Notes: generated by a model from the sequence alone, not told the origin. Shown: positions 7,109 through 15,258, counted from the first letter of the stretch. The stretch is DNA of 16,292 nucleotides from Pseudomonadota bacterium (GCA_023424475.1 JAFADX010000254.1:1-16292), one strand, 5' to 3'. A program made the numbers and translations.

Positions 7109-7294
7109 TCAATGCGCCTTCTCGGCCTCGTCGAAATGGGCCCCGATGGTGCGGAAGGCGTTCAGCACGCCGAAGGCCGCCAGTCCCCAGCCGAAGATCG
7201 TGATGCCGGCGTCCCGCGCGATGCCGGCCATGACCAGGCCGAGCAGCGCCAGCGCGCCGTAGACAACCATGTAGAACACGCGGGCACCGGTCAT
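7109..7294 (-). CDS. Small two-helix membrane protein at the end of the cco operon
   Basis: A 61-aa protein of unknown function. It has two hydrophobic segments, about residues 7-26 (FYMVVYGALALLGLVMAGIA) and 30-48 (GITIFGWGLAAFGVLNAFR), then a short polar, acidic tail ending HFDEAEKAH. No cysteine or metal motif is present. Its ATG overlaps the ccoS stop (ATGA), and AAGGAG lies 8 nt upstream, so it is very probably translated and coupled to ccoS. Context suggests a small assembly or stability factor of the cbb3 oxidase, or a small accessory subunit. That is inference only, and I cannot name a family. It is the last gene of the operon. Confidence 0.8.
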   Translation of the reverse strand: MTGARVFYMVVYGALALLGLVMAGIARDAGITIFGWGLAAFGVLNAFRTIGAHFDEAEKAH

Positions 7295-7452
7295 TTCGGC
7301 GTCTCCTTGCGGGGGTTTTCGTCGAACAGGATGCGGGCGGCCGCCCCATCCAGATCCTCGTACTGGCGCGTGCGCAGCGCCCAGAGGAAACCGATCAGGC
7401 CAAGCAGGCCCAGAAAGAGCGAAATCGGGATCAGCAGCAGGAGCGAGTTCAT
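7291..7452 (-). CDS. ccoS: Cytochrome oxidase maturation protein CcoS
   Basis: A 53-aa protein with one N-terminal membrane helix (residues 3-26, MNSLLLLIPISLFLGLLG then LIGFLWALR). It carries the CcoS signature of a Trp followed by a basic stretch, RQYEDLDGAAARILFDE. CcoS is needed for inserting cofactors into CcoN of the cbb3 oxidase in Rhodobacter. It is a normal-length family member. The ATG at 7452 is 3 bp after the ccoI stop, with GGGAAGG 8 nt upstream. Its stop overlaps the start of the next small membrane gene. Confidence 0.92.
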   Translation of the reverse strand: MNSLLLLIPISLFLGLLGLIGFLWALRTRQYEDLDGAAARILFDENPRKETPK

Positions 7453-7455
7453 CGG

Positions 7456-9798
7456 CTACGCCTTCCCAGCCCGCAGCGCGTTCAGCACGACGACGAGGGA
7501 GGAGGAGGCCATCACCGCCGCCGCGCTCAGCGGCGTGACGAGCCCGGCCACCGCCATCGGCACCGCGAGGACGTTGTAGGCCAGCGAGAAGCCGATGTTC
7601 TCCCGCGCGATCGCCTGCGCCCGGCGCGCGATGCGGATCGCGGCCGGCAGGGCGGACAGCCCTTCCCGCTGCAGCACGAGGTCGGAGGCGGTCTGCGCGA
7701 GGTCGGTCGCGCCCGCCGGGCTTGCCGAGACATGCGCGGCGGCGAGCGCGGCGGCGTCGTTGATGCCGTCGCCCACCATCAGCGGACGGCGGCCCGCATC
7801 CTTCAGCGCCGCGATGCGCGCCTGCTTGGCAAGCGGGTCCGCGCCGGCGCGCCATTCCCGGATGCCGGCCTGCCAGGCGATCGCGGCAACGGCGCCCTCC
7901 CCGTCGCCCGAGAGGAGCTCCGCCTCGAGCCCCAGGGCGCGGAGCGCGGCGACGGAGGCCGGCGCGTCCTCCCGCATGCGGTCGGCGAAGCGGAACAGCA
8001 CGGGCGCCGCCTCACCTTCGCGGAAGGCCAGCAACATGCCGTCGCTGGAAGGGCCGAGGCCGCAGAAGGCCGGCGAGCCCAGCCGCGCCGCCCCGGCCAG
8101 CAGCCCCTGGCCGGGAACCTCGCGCACGCCCTCGGCGGCCGGTGCCTCGGGGCAGGCCCGCACCAGCGCCTGGGCGAGCGGATGGCGCGAGGCCCGCGCC
8201 ATCGCGGCCGCACGCCCGATCACCGCCGGATCCTGCCCCTCGGGGATCAGCACCGGCCGCCCCTCGGTCAGCGTGCCGGTCTTGTCGAGCACCGCATGGT
8301 CGGCGGTCGCCAGGCGCTCCAATGCGGTCGCGGAGGTCACGAGCACGCCCCGCCGGAACAGCGCGCCGACCGAGACCACCTGCACCGCCGGCACCGCGAG
8401 CGCGAGCGCGCAGGGGCAGGTGATGAGCAGGACGCAGACCGCATGGACCAGAGCGGCCTGCCACGGCGCGCCCAGCCCCGCCCACCAGAGCAGGAAGGTC
8501 GCGCCGGCCACGGCATGGACCGCCGGGACATAGAAGCGGGACGCGCGGTCGGCGATCGCGACGAAGCGGCCCTTGGCCTGCTCCGCCCGTTCGAGCAGGC
8601 GGGCCATGGCGGCGAGGGAACCATCCTTCGCCGCCGCGCTCACCGTCATGACGAAGGCCGCACCCATGTTCACGGCACCGGCCGGCAGCGCGTCGCCGGC
8701 GGCGAAGCCGCGCGGCACGCTCTCGCCGGTCGTGGCGGCGGCATCCAGCAGCACCTCCGTCGCCGCCGTGCCATCGAGGCGCAGCCGTTCCCCGGCCGCG
8801 ACAAGGACCCGGTCGCCGGCGGCCACGCGCTCGGCCGGCACCGCCTCGCTGCGGCCATCGGGCAGCAGGCGGGTCGCGATGCCTTCCTGCAGCGCCAGCA
8901 GCTCGGCGACCGACTGCCGCGCGCGCCGCCGCGCCGCGCGGTCGAAGACCCGGCCGGCCAGCAGCAGCGCGAGCAGCATCGTCGCGCCGTCGAACCAGGT
9001 GTAGGGCCCGTTCCGCACGGTCTCGGACAGGCTCATCAACGCCGTCGCGGCAACGCCGAGCGAAATCGCGAGGTCCATGCTCGGCCGCCCCGCGCGGAGC
9101 GCGGCCCAGGCCGACCGGTAGAAGGGCAGGCCCGCGATCAGCACGACCGGCATGCCGATCAGTGTCGCGAGCCAGTGCAGCCCGTGCCGCAGCGCCGGGC
9201 CCATGTCCGTGCCGACCCAGACGGCCACGGAGATGAGCATGATGTTCATCGACCCGAAGGCCGCGATGCCGAGGGCGCGTGTCAGTTCGCGCCCCTCCGC
9301 ATCCTCGGTCGCGCGCAGGCAGGCGGGCGACCAGGGCGCGACGCGGAAGCCGAGCCGTGCGAGCAGCGCGACGAGATCGTTCGCCCGCGCCGCCTCGCCC
9401 CGCCAGGTGACGGTCAGCCGCCGCGCCGAGAGCGAGGCGCGGGCCGAGAGCACGTCGGGCTCCGCCGCCAGCGCCTGCTCCACCAGCCAGACGCAGGCGC
9501 CGCAGGTCAGGCCGGAGACGACGAGCTCGAGCCGCTGCGTGCCGTCCTTCTGCGCCGCGGCGAAGGGCGCGAGGTCGAGCCCCGCGGCGGCCTGCTCGGG
9601 CCGCAGCGTCCCCGCCTCGGTGGTCTGGCGGCCGTAGAAGGCGGAGAGGCCGAGGCCCGAGACCAGTGCATGCGCGCCCTCGCAGCCCGTGCAGCAGAAG
9701 CGGGCCTGGCCCGGCGCCAGCCGCGCGCCGCAATGCGCGCAGAGGGCGGCCGAAACCGCCCCCGGCGCGACCGGCTCGGCGCGGCCGATCAGGCTCAC
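7456..9798 (-). CDS. ccoI: Copper-transporting P1B-type ATPase CcoI/FixI
   Basis: This 780-aa inner-membrane ATPase exports copper toward the periplasmic side for CuB assembly in the cbb3 oxidase. A Cys-rich N-terminal zinc-ribbon-like part (Cys20, 23, 36, 39) is followed by an HMA domain with GLTCGAC (Cys99, Cys102). The membrane region holds the ion-binding CPC motif (461-463). The actuator loop has TGES. The phosphorylation site is DKTGTLTEG (Asp505), the nucleotide domain has SRHPLAQALV, and the hinge is GDGINDAAAL. All catalytic motifs are intact. The GTG at 9798 overlaps the ccoH stop (GTGA), which suggests translational coupling, and only a weak ribosome site is visible. A longer in-frame extension upstream is ccoH read in the wrong frame. 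Confidence 0.95.
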   Translation of the reverse strand: MSLIGRAEPVAPGAVSAALCAHCGARLAPGQARFCCTGCEGAHALVSGLGLSAFYGRQTTEAGTLRPEQAAAGLDLAPFAAAQKDGTQRLELVVSGLTCGACVWLVEQALAAEPDVLSARASLSARRLTVTWRGEAARANDLVALLARLGFRVAPWSPACLRATEDAEGRELTRALGIAAFGSMNIMLISVAVWVGTDMGPALRHGLHWLATLIGMPVVLIAGLPFYRSAWAALRAGRPSMDLAISLGVAATALMSLSETVRNGPYTWFDGATMLLALLLAGRVFDRAARRRARQSVAELLALQEGIATRLLPDGRSEAVPAERVAAGDRVLVAAGERLRLDGTAATEVLLDAAATTGESVPRGFAAGDALPAGAVNMGAAFVMTVSAAAKDGSLAAMARLLERAEQAKGRFVAIADRASRFYVPAVHAVAGATFLLWWAGLGAPWQAALVHAVCVLLITCPCALALAVPAVQVVSVGALFRRGVLVTSATALERLATADHAVLDKTGTLTEGRPVLIPEGQDPAVIGRAAAMARASRHPLAQALVRACPEAPAAEGVREVPGQGLLAGAARLGSPAFCGLGPSSDGMLLAFREGEAAPVLFRFADRMREDAPASVAALRALGLEAELLSGDGEGAVAAIAWQAGIREWRAGADPLAKQARIAALKDAGRRPLMVGDGINDAAALAAAHVSASPAGATDLAQTASDLVLQREGLSALPAAIRIARRAQAIARENIGFSLAYNVLAVPMAVAGLVTPLSAAAVMASSSLVVVLNALRAGKA

Positions 9799-10280
9799 GG
9801 CGCCATCACCCGCCGGCGGATGTCGAAGGGCACCTCGTCGGGGCCATAGAGGGTGAGGCGCGCCTCCCACTGGCCCGGATGCGGCGGCTGCACCTGGGCC
9901 GCCCAGCGGCCGCCGCCGGTCGGGATGAAGGTCAGCGGCAGTTCGGTGCCCTCGATCGGGCGCAGCAGCACGCCCTCGATGCGGCCGGTCACCGGATGGC
10001 CGTCGTGGTCGAGTGCGACGACCGACAGGCGGCCGCCGGCGAGCGAGACGTTGGCGCGCCATCCGAGGCCGTCCTGCCGCGCGGCCTCGGCCAGCACCTC
10101 GTCGTAGTGGCGGCCCTGCTCGTAGGCGCGGGGCACGGTCACGCCGGTGAAGGTCGAGACGGCATAGTAGACCAGGACCATGTTGACCGCGATCACGAGG
10201 AACATCGCGCCGGTGAAGGCCCAGGGGATCCACCTCCCCCGTGCCGGGTCGAAGTCGCCGCCGTTCATGCTCGCACTCAT
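9795..10280 (-). CDS. ccoH: FixH/CcoH family oxidase assembly protein
   Basis: A 161-aa membrane-anchored protein. After a short cytoplasmic tail, one helix (about 17-43, WIPWAFTGAMFLVIAVNMVL) leads to a periplasmic beta-rich FixH domain with QDGLGWRANVSLAGGRL, TGRIEGVLLRPIE and GQWEARLTLYG. FixH/CcoH proteins assist assembly or stability of cbb3 oxidase. It lies between ccoG and ccoI, as in most cco clusters. The start ATG overlaps the ccoG stop (ATGA) and the stop overlaps the ccoI GTG (GTGA). A second ATG four codons in is possible, but the overlap favours the first. Confidence 0.9.
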   Translation of the reverse strand: MSASMNGGDFDPARGRWIPWAFTGAMFLVIAVNMVLVYYAVSTFTGVTVPRAYEQGRHYDEVLAEAARQDGLGWRANVSLAGGRLSVVALDHDGHPVTGRIEGVLLRPIEGTELPLTFIPTGGGRWAAQVQPPHPGQWEARLTLYGPDEVPFDIRRRVMAP

Positions 10281-11791
10281 CGGCCAGGCCCCCGGAAGGT
10301 GCTCGACTGGCTCGCCGCGACGCGCCCGTCCGGCTCCAGCAGGCGGAAGGATATATCCGTCGACTCATGCAGGCGACCGCCCGATGGCGCGGTCACGAAG
10401 ACGCGATACTGCGCGATGCCGTCCGCACGCCGCGCGAGCAGCGGGCGCCCCTGCGCATCGTCCTCCACGTCCTGGACCGTCATATGGAAGCCCTCGGGCG
10501 CCTGCAGCACGAGCGCGAGCGGGCTGTCGTCGCGCCGCTTGTTGACGATCTTGATGGTGTAGCCGTTGCGGATGCCGCCATCCGACAGCCGCACGAAGAG
10601 CGGCGCGCGGTCGCGCAGCACGGTGACGTCGAGCGTCGAGCGCAGCAGGAAGGCCCCGAGCATCACCAGCGTGACCACGGCGATGGCGCCGCCGTACATG
10701 ATGGTGCGCGGGCGGACGAAGCGCGGCATCTGGCGCGCGGCCATGCCGGCCCTGGTGCGCTCCGGCCCGGGCGCCATGCCGGCGGTCGCGGCCTGGCCGG
10801 CGGCGAGGTTCTTCAGCGTCTCGAAGGCGATGAGCCCCTTCGGCCGGCCGAGCTTGCCCATGACGCTGTCGCAGGCATCGACGCAGAGCCCGCAGCCGAT
10901 GCATTCGAGCTGCTGCCCGTCGCGGATGTCGATCCCGGTGGGGCAGACATGGACGCAGGCGTAGCAGTCCACGCAGTCGCCGACGCCCTCGGCCTTCGCC
11001 TTGCCGCGCGGCTCGCCGCGCCAGTCGCGATAGGTCACGACCAGCGAATTCTCGTCGAGCATCGCCGCCTGGAAGCGCGGCCAGGGGCACATGTAGGTGC
11101 AGACCTGCTCCCGCGCCCACCCGGCCAGGAGATAGGTGAAGCCGGTGAACATGGCGAAGAAGAAATAGACCTGGATGCTCGCCTGCCCGGTGAGGATCTG
11201 CAGCGTCACCGTCGGCGCGTCGACGAAGTACATCACCCAGGCACCGCCGGTCGCTGCGGCGATCAGCAGCCACACGCCGTGCGTCATCGACTTGCGCACC
11301 CAGTAGTTCGCGTTGCGCGGTCCCTGGTCGAGCTTCATCCGGGCATTGCGGTCGCCCTGGATCCAGCGCTCGACGAACATGAAGAGGTCGGTCCAGACCG
11401 TCTGCGGGCGGGTGAAGCCGCACCACAGCCGCCCGAACAGCGAGGAAACGGCGAAGAGGACGAAGGCGCCGAGGATCAGCGCGCCGGTGAGGAAATAGAT
11501 CTCCTGCGGCCAGATCTCGACCCAGAAGAAGAAGAGCCGTGCGTTCTCCATGTCGACCAGCACGGCCTGGTCGGGCAGCCCCGGGCCGCGGTTCCACCGC
11601 AGCCAGGGGACGATGTAGTAGAGGGCGAGGCACGACATGAGCACCGCCCACTTCACCGAACGGACCTTCCCGAAGACGCGCTTCGGATAGACCTTCTGGC
11701 GCGCGGCATAGAGCGGCTGCGCCGCGGCGGAGGCGGCTGCCTCCACCGGGCGGTCGGCCTTGGCGCGGTGCGGTGCTTCGACGTTGCTCAT
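10277..11791 (-). CDS. ccoG: Cytochrome oxidase accessory protein CcoG/FixG (cupric reductase type)
   Basis: A 504-aa polytopic membrane protein with ferredoxin-like clusters. CcoG has been shown in Rhodobacter to reduce Cu(II) to Cu(I) for delivery to the oxidase. Several N-terminal membrane helices include RLWCGFTRPQTVW and EQVCTYMCPWPRFQ. Two 4Fe-4S motifs follow, CVDCYACVHVCP (about 272-283) and CIGCGLCVDACD (about 295-306). A further helix (about 360-380) precedes a C-terminal Ig-like FixG domain ending in FRGPGR. Length and motif set are typical. The ATG at 11791 has GGAG 6 nt upstream. The gene starts 26 bp after ccoP, and its stop overlaps the ccoH start. Confidence 0.95.
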   Translation of the reverse strand: MSNVEAPHRAKADRPVEAAASAAAQPLYAARQKVYPKRVFGKVRSVKWAVLMSCLALYYIVPWLRWNRGPGLPDQAVLVDMENARLFFFWVEIWPQEIYFLTGALILGAFVLFAVSSLFGRLWCGFTRPQTVWTDLFMFVERWIQGDRNARMKLDQGPRNANYWVRKSMTHGVWLLIAAATGGAWVMYFVDAPTVTLQILTGQASIQVYFFFAMFTGFTYLLAGWAREQVCTYMCPWPRFQAAMLDENSLVVTYRDWRGEPRGKAKAEGVGDCVDCYACVHVCPTGIDIRDGQQLECIGCGLCVDACDSVMGKLGRPKGLIAFETLKNLAAGQAATAGMAPGPERTRAGMAARQMPRFVRPRTIMYGGAIAVVTLVMLGAFLLRSTLDVTVLRDRAPLFVRLSDGGIRNGYTIKIVNKRRDDSPLALVLQAPEGFHMTVQDVEDDAQGRPLLARRADGIAQYRVFVTAPSGGRLHESTDISFRLLEPDGRVAASQSSTFRGPGR

Positions 11792-11817
11792 GGCATGCTC
11801 CGGCCCACGGAGGGGCC

Positions 11818-12681
11818 CTACTCGCCCCCACCCAGGGAATGGACGTAGACGGTCAGCATGTTGATCACCGCGGCGTCGAGACGGCCCTGCCAGGCCGGCA
11901 TGACGCCCATGTGCGGATTGTTGATCATGGCCATGATCTGCGCCTTGCTGCCGCGGTTCAGCCAGATCTGGTCGGACAGCCGCGGCGCGCCGAACTCCCG
12001 GTTCCCCTCGCCGCGCTCGCCGTGGCAGGAGGCGCACTGCTCGGCGAAGACCGTCGCCCCCCGCGCTGCCGCGGCCTCGTCGGTCGCCCGCCCGCTGAAG
12101 GAGAGCACATGCTCGGCCACGTCGCCGATCTGCGCGGCGGTCAGCATGCCGTCGACGCCGAAGCGCGGCATGATGCTGGTCCGTGCCTCCTCGTCCTCGG
12201 TGTTGCGGATGCCATGGCGGATGGTCTGCTGGATGGCGTCGAGGCTGCCGCCCCAGAGCCAGTCGTCGTCGGCGAGCGTCGGGTAGCCGCCGGCAGCGCC
12301 CTGCCCGCCCGCGCCGTGGCAGGCGGCGCAGTTGTTGGCGAAGGCGACGCGCCCGCCGGCCTCGGCGAAGGCGCGCATCTCCGGGTCGGCGGCGATCTGC
12401 GCCGGGCTCGCCTCCCGCAGCCGCGCCATCATCGGCGCGTTGCGGGCATTGGCCTCGGCGACCTCGGCCACGATAGCCTCGCGGGCGATCCAGCCCGAGG
12501 TGCCCCTCCAGCCGGGCAGGGAGGGATAGATGACCACCCAGGCGGCGGCGAAGACGATCGTCGCGTAGAAGGTCCACAGCCACCATTTCGGCAGCGGCGT
12601 GTTGAGCTCCTTCAGCCCGTCCCATTCATGGCCGGTGGTGTCCCGGCCCGTCAGGCCGTCCTTCTCGATCTTGGTCGGCAT
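11818..12681 (-). CDS. ccoP: cbb3 cytochrome c oxidase subunit III (diheme CcoP)
   Basis: A 287-aa membrane-anchored diheme cytochrome c that takes electrons from soluble cytochrome c and passes them to CcoO/CcoN. The N-terminal FixP segment has NTPLPKWWLW and one membrane helix (about 33-52). Two periplasmic cytochrome c domains follow: heme sites CAACH (118-122) and CASCH (216-220), with probable axial Met171 (IMPRFG) and Met261 (MGVMPAW). All heme ligands are present. GAGGAG sits 9 nt before the ATG. The gene starts 13 bp after ccoQ. Confidence 0.96.
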   Translation of the reverse strand: MPTKIEKDGLTGRDTTGHEWDGLKELNTPLPKWWLWTFYATIVFAAAWVVIYPSLPGWRGTSGWIAREAIVAEVAEANARNAPMMARLREASPAQIAADPEMRAFAEAGGRVAFANNCAACHGAGGQGAAGGYPTLADDDWLWGGSLDAIQQTIRHGIRNTEDEEARTSIMPRFGVDGMLTAAQIGDVAEHVLSFSGRATDEAAAARGATVFAEQCASCHGERGEGNREFGAPRLSDQIWLNRGSKAQIMAMINNPHMGVMPAWQGRLDAAVINMLTVYVHSLGGGE

Positions 12682-12694
12682 CCTGGGATGCTCC

Positions 12695-12880
12695 TCAGCG
12701 TGAGCCGTGCTCGCCGGGGCCGTGCTCGGCCTCGTCGCGCAGGGGAATGTCGGCCTGGGCCTCGTAGTAGGCCTTCCTCGACGGGCGCATCACGAACCAC
12801 AGCATCCCGAGGAAGAGGACGAAGAACCACACCACCCAGAGCGAGCGCAGGGTCGGCAGGTGCTCGATCAGCGTCTGCAT
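12695..12880 (-). CDS. ccoQ: cbb3 oxidase small subunit CcoQ/FixQ
   Basis: A 61-aa protein with a single membrane helix (about 13-32, LWVVWFFVLFLGMLWFVMRP) and a polar C-terminus rich in acidic and His residues. RPSRKAYYEAQADIPLRDE matches the CcoQ pattern of a basic stop-transfer followed by Y-x-x-A/D-IP. CcoQ stabilises CcoP in the oxidase. GAGGAG lies just upstream of the ATG. Gene gaps are 10 bp to ccoO and 13 bp to ccoP. Confidence 0.93.
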   Translation of the reverse strand: MQTLIEHLPTLRSLWVVWFFVLFLGMLWFVMRPSRKAYYEAQADIPLRDEAEHGPGEHGSR

Positions 12881-12890
12881 CCCGTCCTCC

Positions 12891-13625
12891 TCAAGGCTGG
12901 CGCAGCTGCGCCGGCGTCACGTCGCGGAAGTCCACGAGGGTGCCGAGCATCTGCAGGTAGGCGACCAGCGCATCCATCTCGGTGATCTGCGCGGGATCGC
13001 CGTCGAAGGCGCCCTGGCGGGCGCGCGCGTAGCGGCCCTGGAAGGCCGAAGGGTCGGCGTCGGGGCGCGCCTGTGCCTCGAGGTCGGCCCGGGCATTGGC
13101 GATCATCTCGTCGGTGTAGGGCACGCCGACACCGCGCAGCGCCCGCAGCCGGTCCTCGATGTCCGAATAGTCGAGCGGGCGGTCGAGGAAGGCGTAGGGC
13201 GGCATCACCGAGGCCGGCACCAGCGCCCGCGGGGACCGCAGGTGGCCCGCATGCCAGTCATCCGAGTAGCGGCCGCCGACGCGCGCGAGGTCCGGCCCCG
13301 TGCGCTTCGATCCCCACTGGAAGGGGTGGTCGTACATGCTCTCGGCGGCGAGGCTGTAGTGGCCGTAGCGCTCCAGCTCGTCGCGGAAGGGGCGGATCAT
13401 CTGCGAGTGGCAGAGATAGCAGCCCTCCCGCACGTAGATGTCGCGGCCCATCTGCTCGAGCGGCGTATAGGGCCTGACGCCCGCGACGCGCTCGATGGTG
13501 GTCTCGACCGCGAAGAGCGGGACGATCTGCACCAGGCCGCCGATGGAGACCGTGATGAGCGTGAGCACGCCCATCAGGATCAGGTTGCGCTCGATGACGC
13601 CGTGATCGCGAAGCCAGCGGAACAT
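12891..13625 (-). CDS. ccoO: cbb3 cytochrome c oxidase subunit II (monoheme CcoO)
   Basis: A 244-aa monoheme cytochrome c subunit. One N-terminal helix (about 14-38) anchors it. The heme site is EGCYLCHSQ (Cys69, Cys72, His73) with likely axial Met141 in VMPPYAF. YDHPFQWGSKRTGPDLARVGG is the family hallmark, seen here in adjacent short stretches. It relays electrons from CcoP to CcoN. AAGGAGGAG precedes the ATG, and it starts 13 bp after ccoN. Length is typical. Confidence 0.96.
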   Translation of the reverse strand: MFRWLRDHGVIERNLILMGVLTLITVSIGGLVQIVPLFAVETTIERVAGVRPYTPLEQMGRDIYVREGCYLCHSQMIRPFRDELERYGHYSLAAESMYDHPFQWGSKRTGPDLARVGGRYSDDWHAGHLRSPRALVPASVMPPYAFLDRPLDYSDIEDRLRALRGVGVPYTDEMIANARADLEAQARPDADPSAFQGRYARARQGAFDGDPAQITEMDALVAYLQMLGTLVDFRDVTPAQLRQP

Positions 13626-13638
13626 CGGTGTCTCCTCC

Positions 13639-15132
13639 TTATTCCGCCGCGACGGCGATGGCGGAAGCGGGCGCGGCCTCGGGCTCTGCGGCCTCGCTGC
13701 TGGTCACCGTCTTCCACAGGTTGAAGACCATGATCAGCGCGCCGGAGAGGTAGAGGACACCGCCCAGGGCACGGATCACGTAGTAGGGGTGCATCGCCTC
13801 CACGGTCTCCACGAAGGAGTACTGGAGGAAGCCGAGCTCATCGTAGGCCCGCCACATCAGGCCCTGCATGATGCCCGAGACCCACATCGCGGTGATGTAG
13901 AAGACGATGCCGAGGGTCGCGAGCCAGAAGTGCCAGGCGATCAGCTTCTCGCTCCAGATCCCCTTCTTCCGCCACAGCGCGGGGAACAGGTAGTAGAGCG
14001 CGCCGAAGGTGATGAAGCCGACCCAGCCCATCGCGCCGGAATGCACGTGGCCGATGGTCCAGTCGGTGTAGTGGGAGAGTCCGTTCACCGCCCGGATGGA
14101 CATCACCGGGCCCTCGAAGGTGGACATGCCGTAGAAGCCCACGGCGGTCACCGAGAAGCGCAGCGCCGCGTTGGTCCTGAGCTTGTCCCACGCGCCCGAG
14201 AGGGTCATCAGCCCGTTGATCATGCCCCCCCAGGACGGCATCCAGAGCATGACCGAGAACACCATGCCGAGCACCTGCGCCCAGTCGGGCAGCGCGGTGT
14301 AGTGCAGGTGGTGCGGGCCGGCCCAGATGTAGAGGAAGATCAGCGTCCAGAAGTGCACGATCGACAGGCGGTAGGAATAGACGGGCCGGTCGGCCTGCTT
14401 CGGGATGAAGTAGTACATCATCGCGAGGAAGCCCGCGGTCAGGAAGAAGCCCACCGCGTTGTGGCCGTACCACCACTGGATCATCGCCCCCTGCACGCCC
14501 GCCGGCGCCGAGTAGGAATGCGCCGAGCCGAGGCTGACCGGGAGGGAGATGTTGTTCCCGATGTGCAGCATCGCGATGGTGATGATGAAGGCGAGGTAGA
14601 ACCAGTTCGCGACGTAGATGTGCGGTTCCTCGCGCCGGACGATCGTGCCGCCGAAGACGACCAGGTAGACGACCCAGACGAAGGTCAGCCAGATGTCCAC
14701 GTACCACTCGGGCTCGGCGTATTCCTTGCTCTGCGTGATGCCGAGCACGTAGCCGAGCGCCGCCATGACGATGAAGAACTGGTAGCCCCAGAACAGGAAC
14801 CAGCCGGCGTCGTTGCCGCCGAAGAGCCGCGCGCGGCAGGTCCGCTGCACGACGTAGAGGCTGGTGCCGAGCAGCGCATTGCCGCCGAAGGCGAAGATCA
14901 CCGCGCTGGTATGGACCGGGCGCAGCCGCCCGAAGGTCGTCCATTCCAGATCGAGGTTCAGAAGCGGAAAGGCGAGCTGAAAGGCGATCAGAACGCCCAT
15001 CAGGAAACCGACGACCCCCCAGAATGCGGTGGCGATGGCGAAGGCGCGGACCGGCGCCTCGACATAGGTCACCTCCCCGGCCCTCGTTGCCTGGCCCGGG
15101 GCCAGGGCGGCGGTTGCAGTTGCTGCTGCCAC
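13639..15132 (-). CDS. ccoN: cbb3 cytochrome c oxidase catalytic subunit I (CcoN)
   Basis: A 497-aa polytopic heme-copper oxidase subunit that reduces O2 to water and pumps protons. Ligands are visible: His74 (RPVHTSAV, low-spin heme b), His224 (WWYGHNAV, CuB), His274 and His275 (GPHHLHY, CuB), and His362/His364 (GHVHSG, hemes b3 and b). The absence of the Tyr beside the GH motif is normal for the C family, which uses a Tyr in another helix. I prefer the GTG at 15132 because GGGAG lies 9 nt upstream. An in-frame ATG at 15183 would add 17 residues but falls where transcription should start, judging by the FNR-type box. It is the first gene of the cco operon. Confidence 0.95.
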   Translation of the reverse strand: MAAATATAALAPGQATRAGEVTYVEAPVRAFAIATAFWGVVGFLMGVLIAFQLAFPLLNLDLEWTTFGRLRPVHTSAVIFAFGGNALLGTSLYVVQRTCRARLFGGNDAGWFLFWGYQFFIVMAALGYVLGITQSKEYAEPEWYVDIWLTFVWVVYLVVFGGTIVRREEPHIYVANWFYLAFIITIAMLHIGNNISLPVSLGSAHSYSAPAGVQGAMIQWWYGHNAVGFFLTAGFLAMMYYFIPKQADRPVYSYRLSIVHFWTLIFLYIWAGPHHLHYTALPDWAQVLGMVFSVMLWMPSWGGMINGLMTLSGAWDKLRTNAALRFSVTAVGFYGMSTFEGPVMSIRAVNGLSHYTDWTIGHVHSGAMGWVGFITFGALYYLFPALWRKKGIWSEKLIAWHFWLATLGIVFYITAMWVSGIMQGLMWRAYDELGFLQYSFVETVEAMHPYYVIRALGGVLYLSGALIMVFNLWKTVTSSEAAEPEAAPASAIAVAAE

Positions 15133-15141
15133 GACCGAATT

Positions 15142-15146
15142 CTCCC
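15142..15146 (-). promoter_or_regulatory. Ribosome binding site supporting the ccoN GTG start
   Basis: GGGAG on the minus strand, 9 nt before GTG at 15132. The ATG at 15183 has only GAGG about 15 nt upstream, which is too far. Confidence 0.55.
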
Positions 15147-15191
15147 AACACGGGCGACGCCGCGGACTCGCGGTGCTCGCCATGGTCGGAA

Positions 15192-15232
15192 GGAATACCT
15201 CGACCTGTCCCGCGTCCTTGATCCGGATCAAG
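15192..15232 (-). promoter_or_regulatory. FNR/FixK-activated ccoN promoter
   Basis: CTTGATCCGGATCAAG (15217-15232) is a perfect 16-bp palindrome containing the FNR/FixK/Anr consensus TTGAT-N4-ATCAA at 15218-15231. If it acts at the usual class II position (-41.5), transcription starts near 15183. TATTCC (minus strand, 15197-15192) is then correctly placed as a -10 box. This gives a 5' leader of about 50 nt before the GTG of ccoN. It implies induction at low oxygen, as known for cco/fixN operons. Confidence 0.85.
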
Positions 15233-15258
15233 TCTTCGGCACCGCAGCAGGCTAGTGT
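15217..15258 (+). promoter_or_regulatory. Possible divergent promoter for the DUF2189 gene from the same FNR/FixK box
   Basis: Counted on the plus strand, a class II start from the same box falls near 15266, and TAGTGT (15253-15258) sits at -10 distance, though it is a poor match. The box centre is about 80 bp before the DUF2189 ATG. Shared control is plausible, but the -10 evidence is weak. Confidence 0.4.

Noticed and set aside
6858..7203. Plus-strand frame through the gap after lrp.
   Set aside because: It consists of Arg/Pro/Gly-rich sequence without a domain or ribosome site, and it runs into the antisense of the 61-aa membrane gene.
7732..9849. 705-codon plus-strand frame opposite ccoI.
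   Set aside because: The opposite strand encodes a complete P1B ATPase with every catalytic motif. This frame is a composition artefact.
9799..10368. Upstream in-frame extension of ccoI to 10368.
   Set aside because: It overlaps ccoH in another frame. The GTG at 9798, overlapping the ccoH stop, gives the expected CcoI N-terminus.
11792..12625. Upstream in-frame extension of ccoG to 12625.
   Set aside because: It runs through the diheme ccoP gene in a different frame. The ATG at 11791 with GGAG upstream gives the usual CcoG length.
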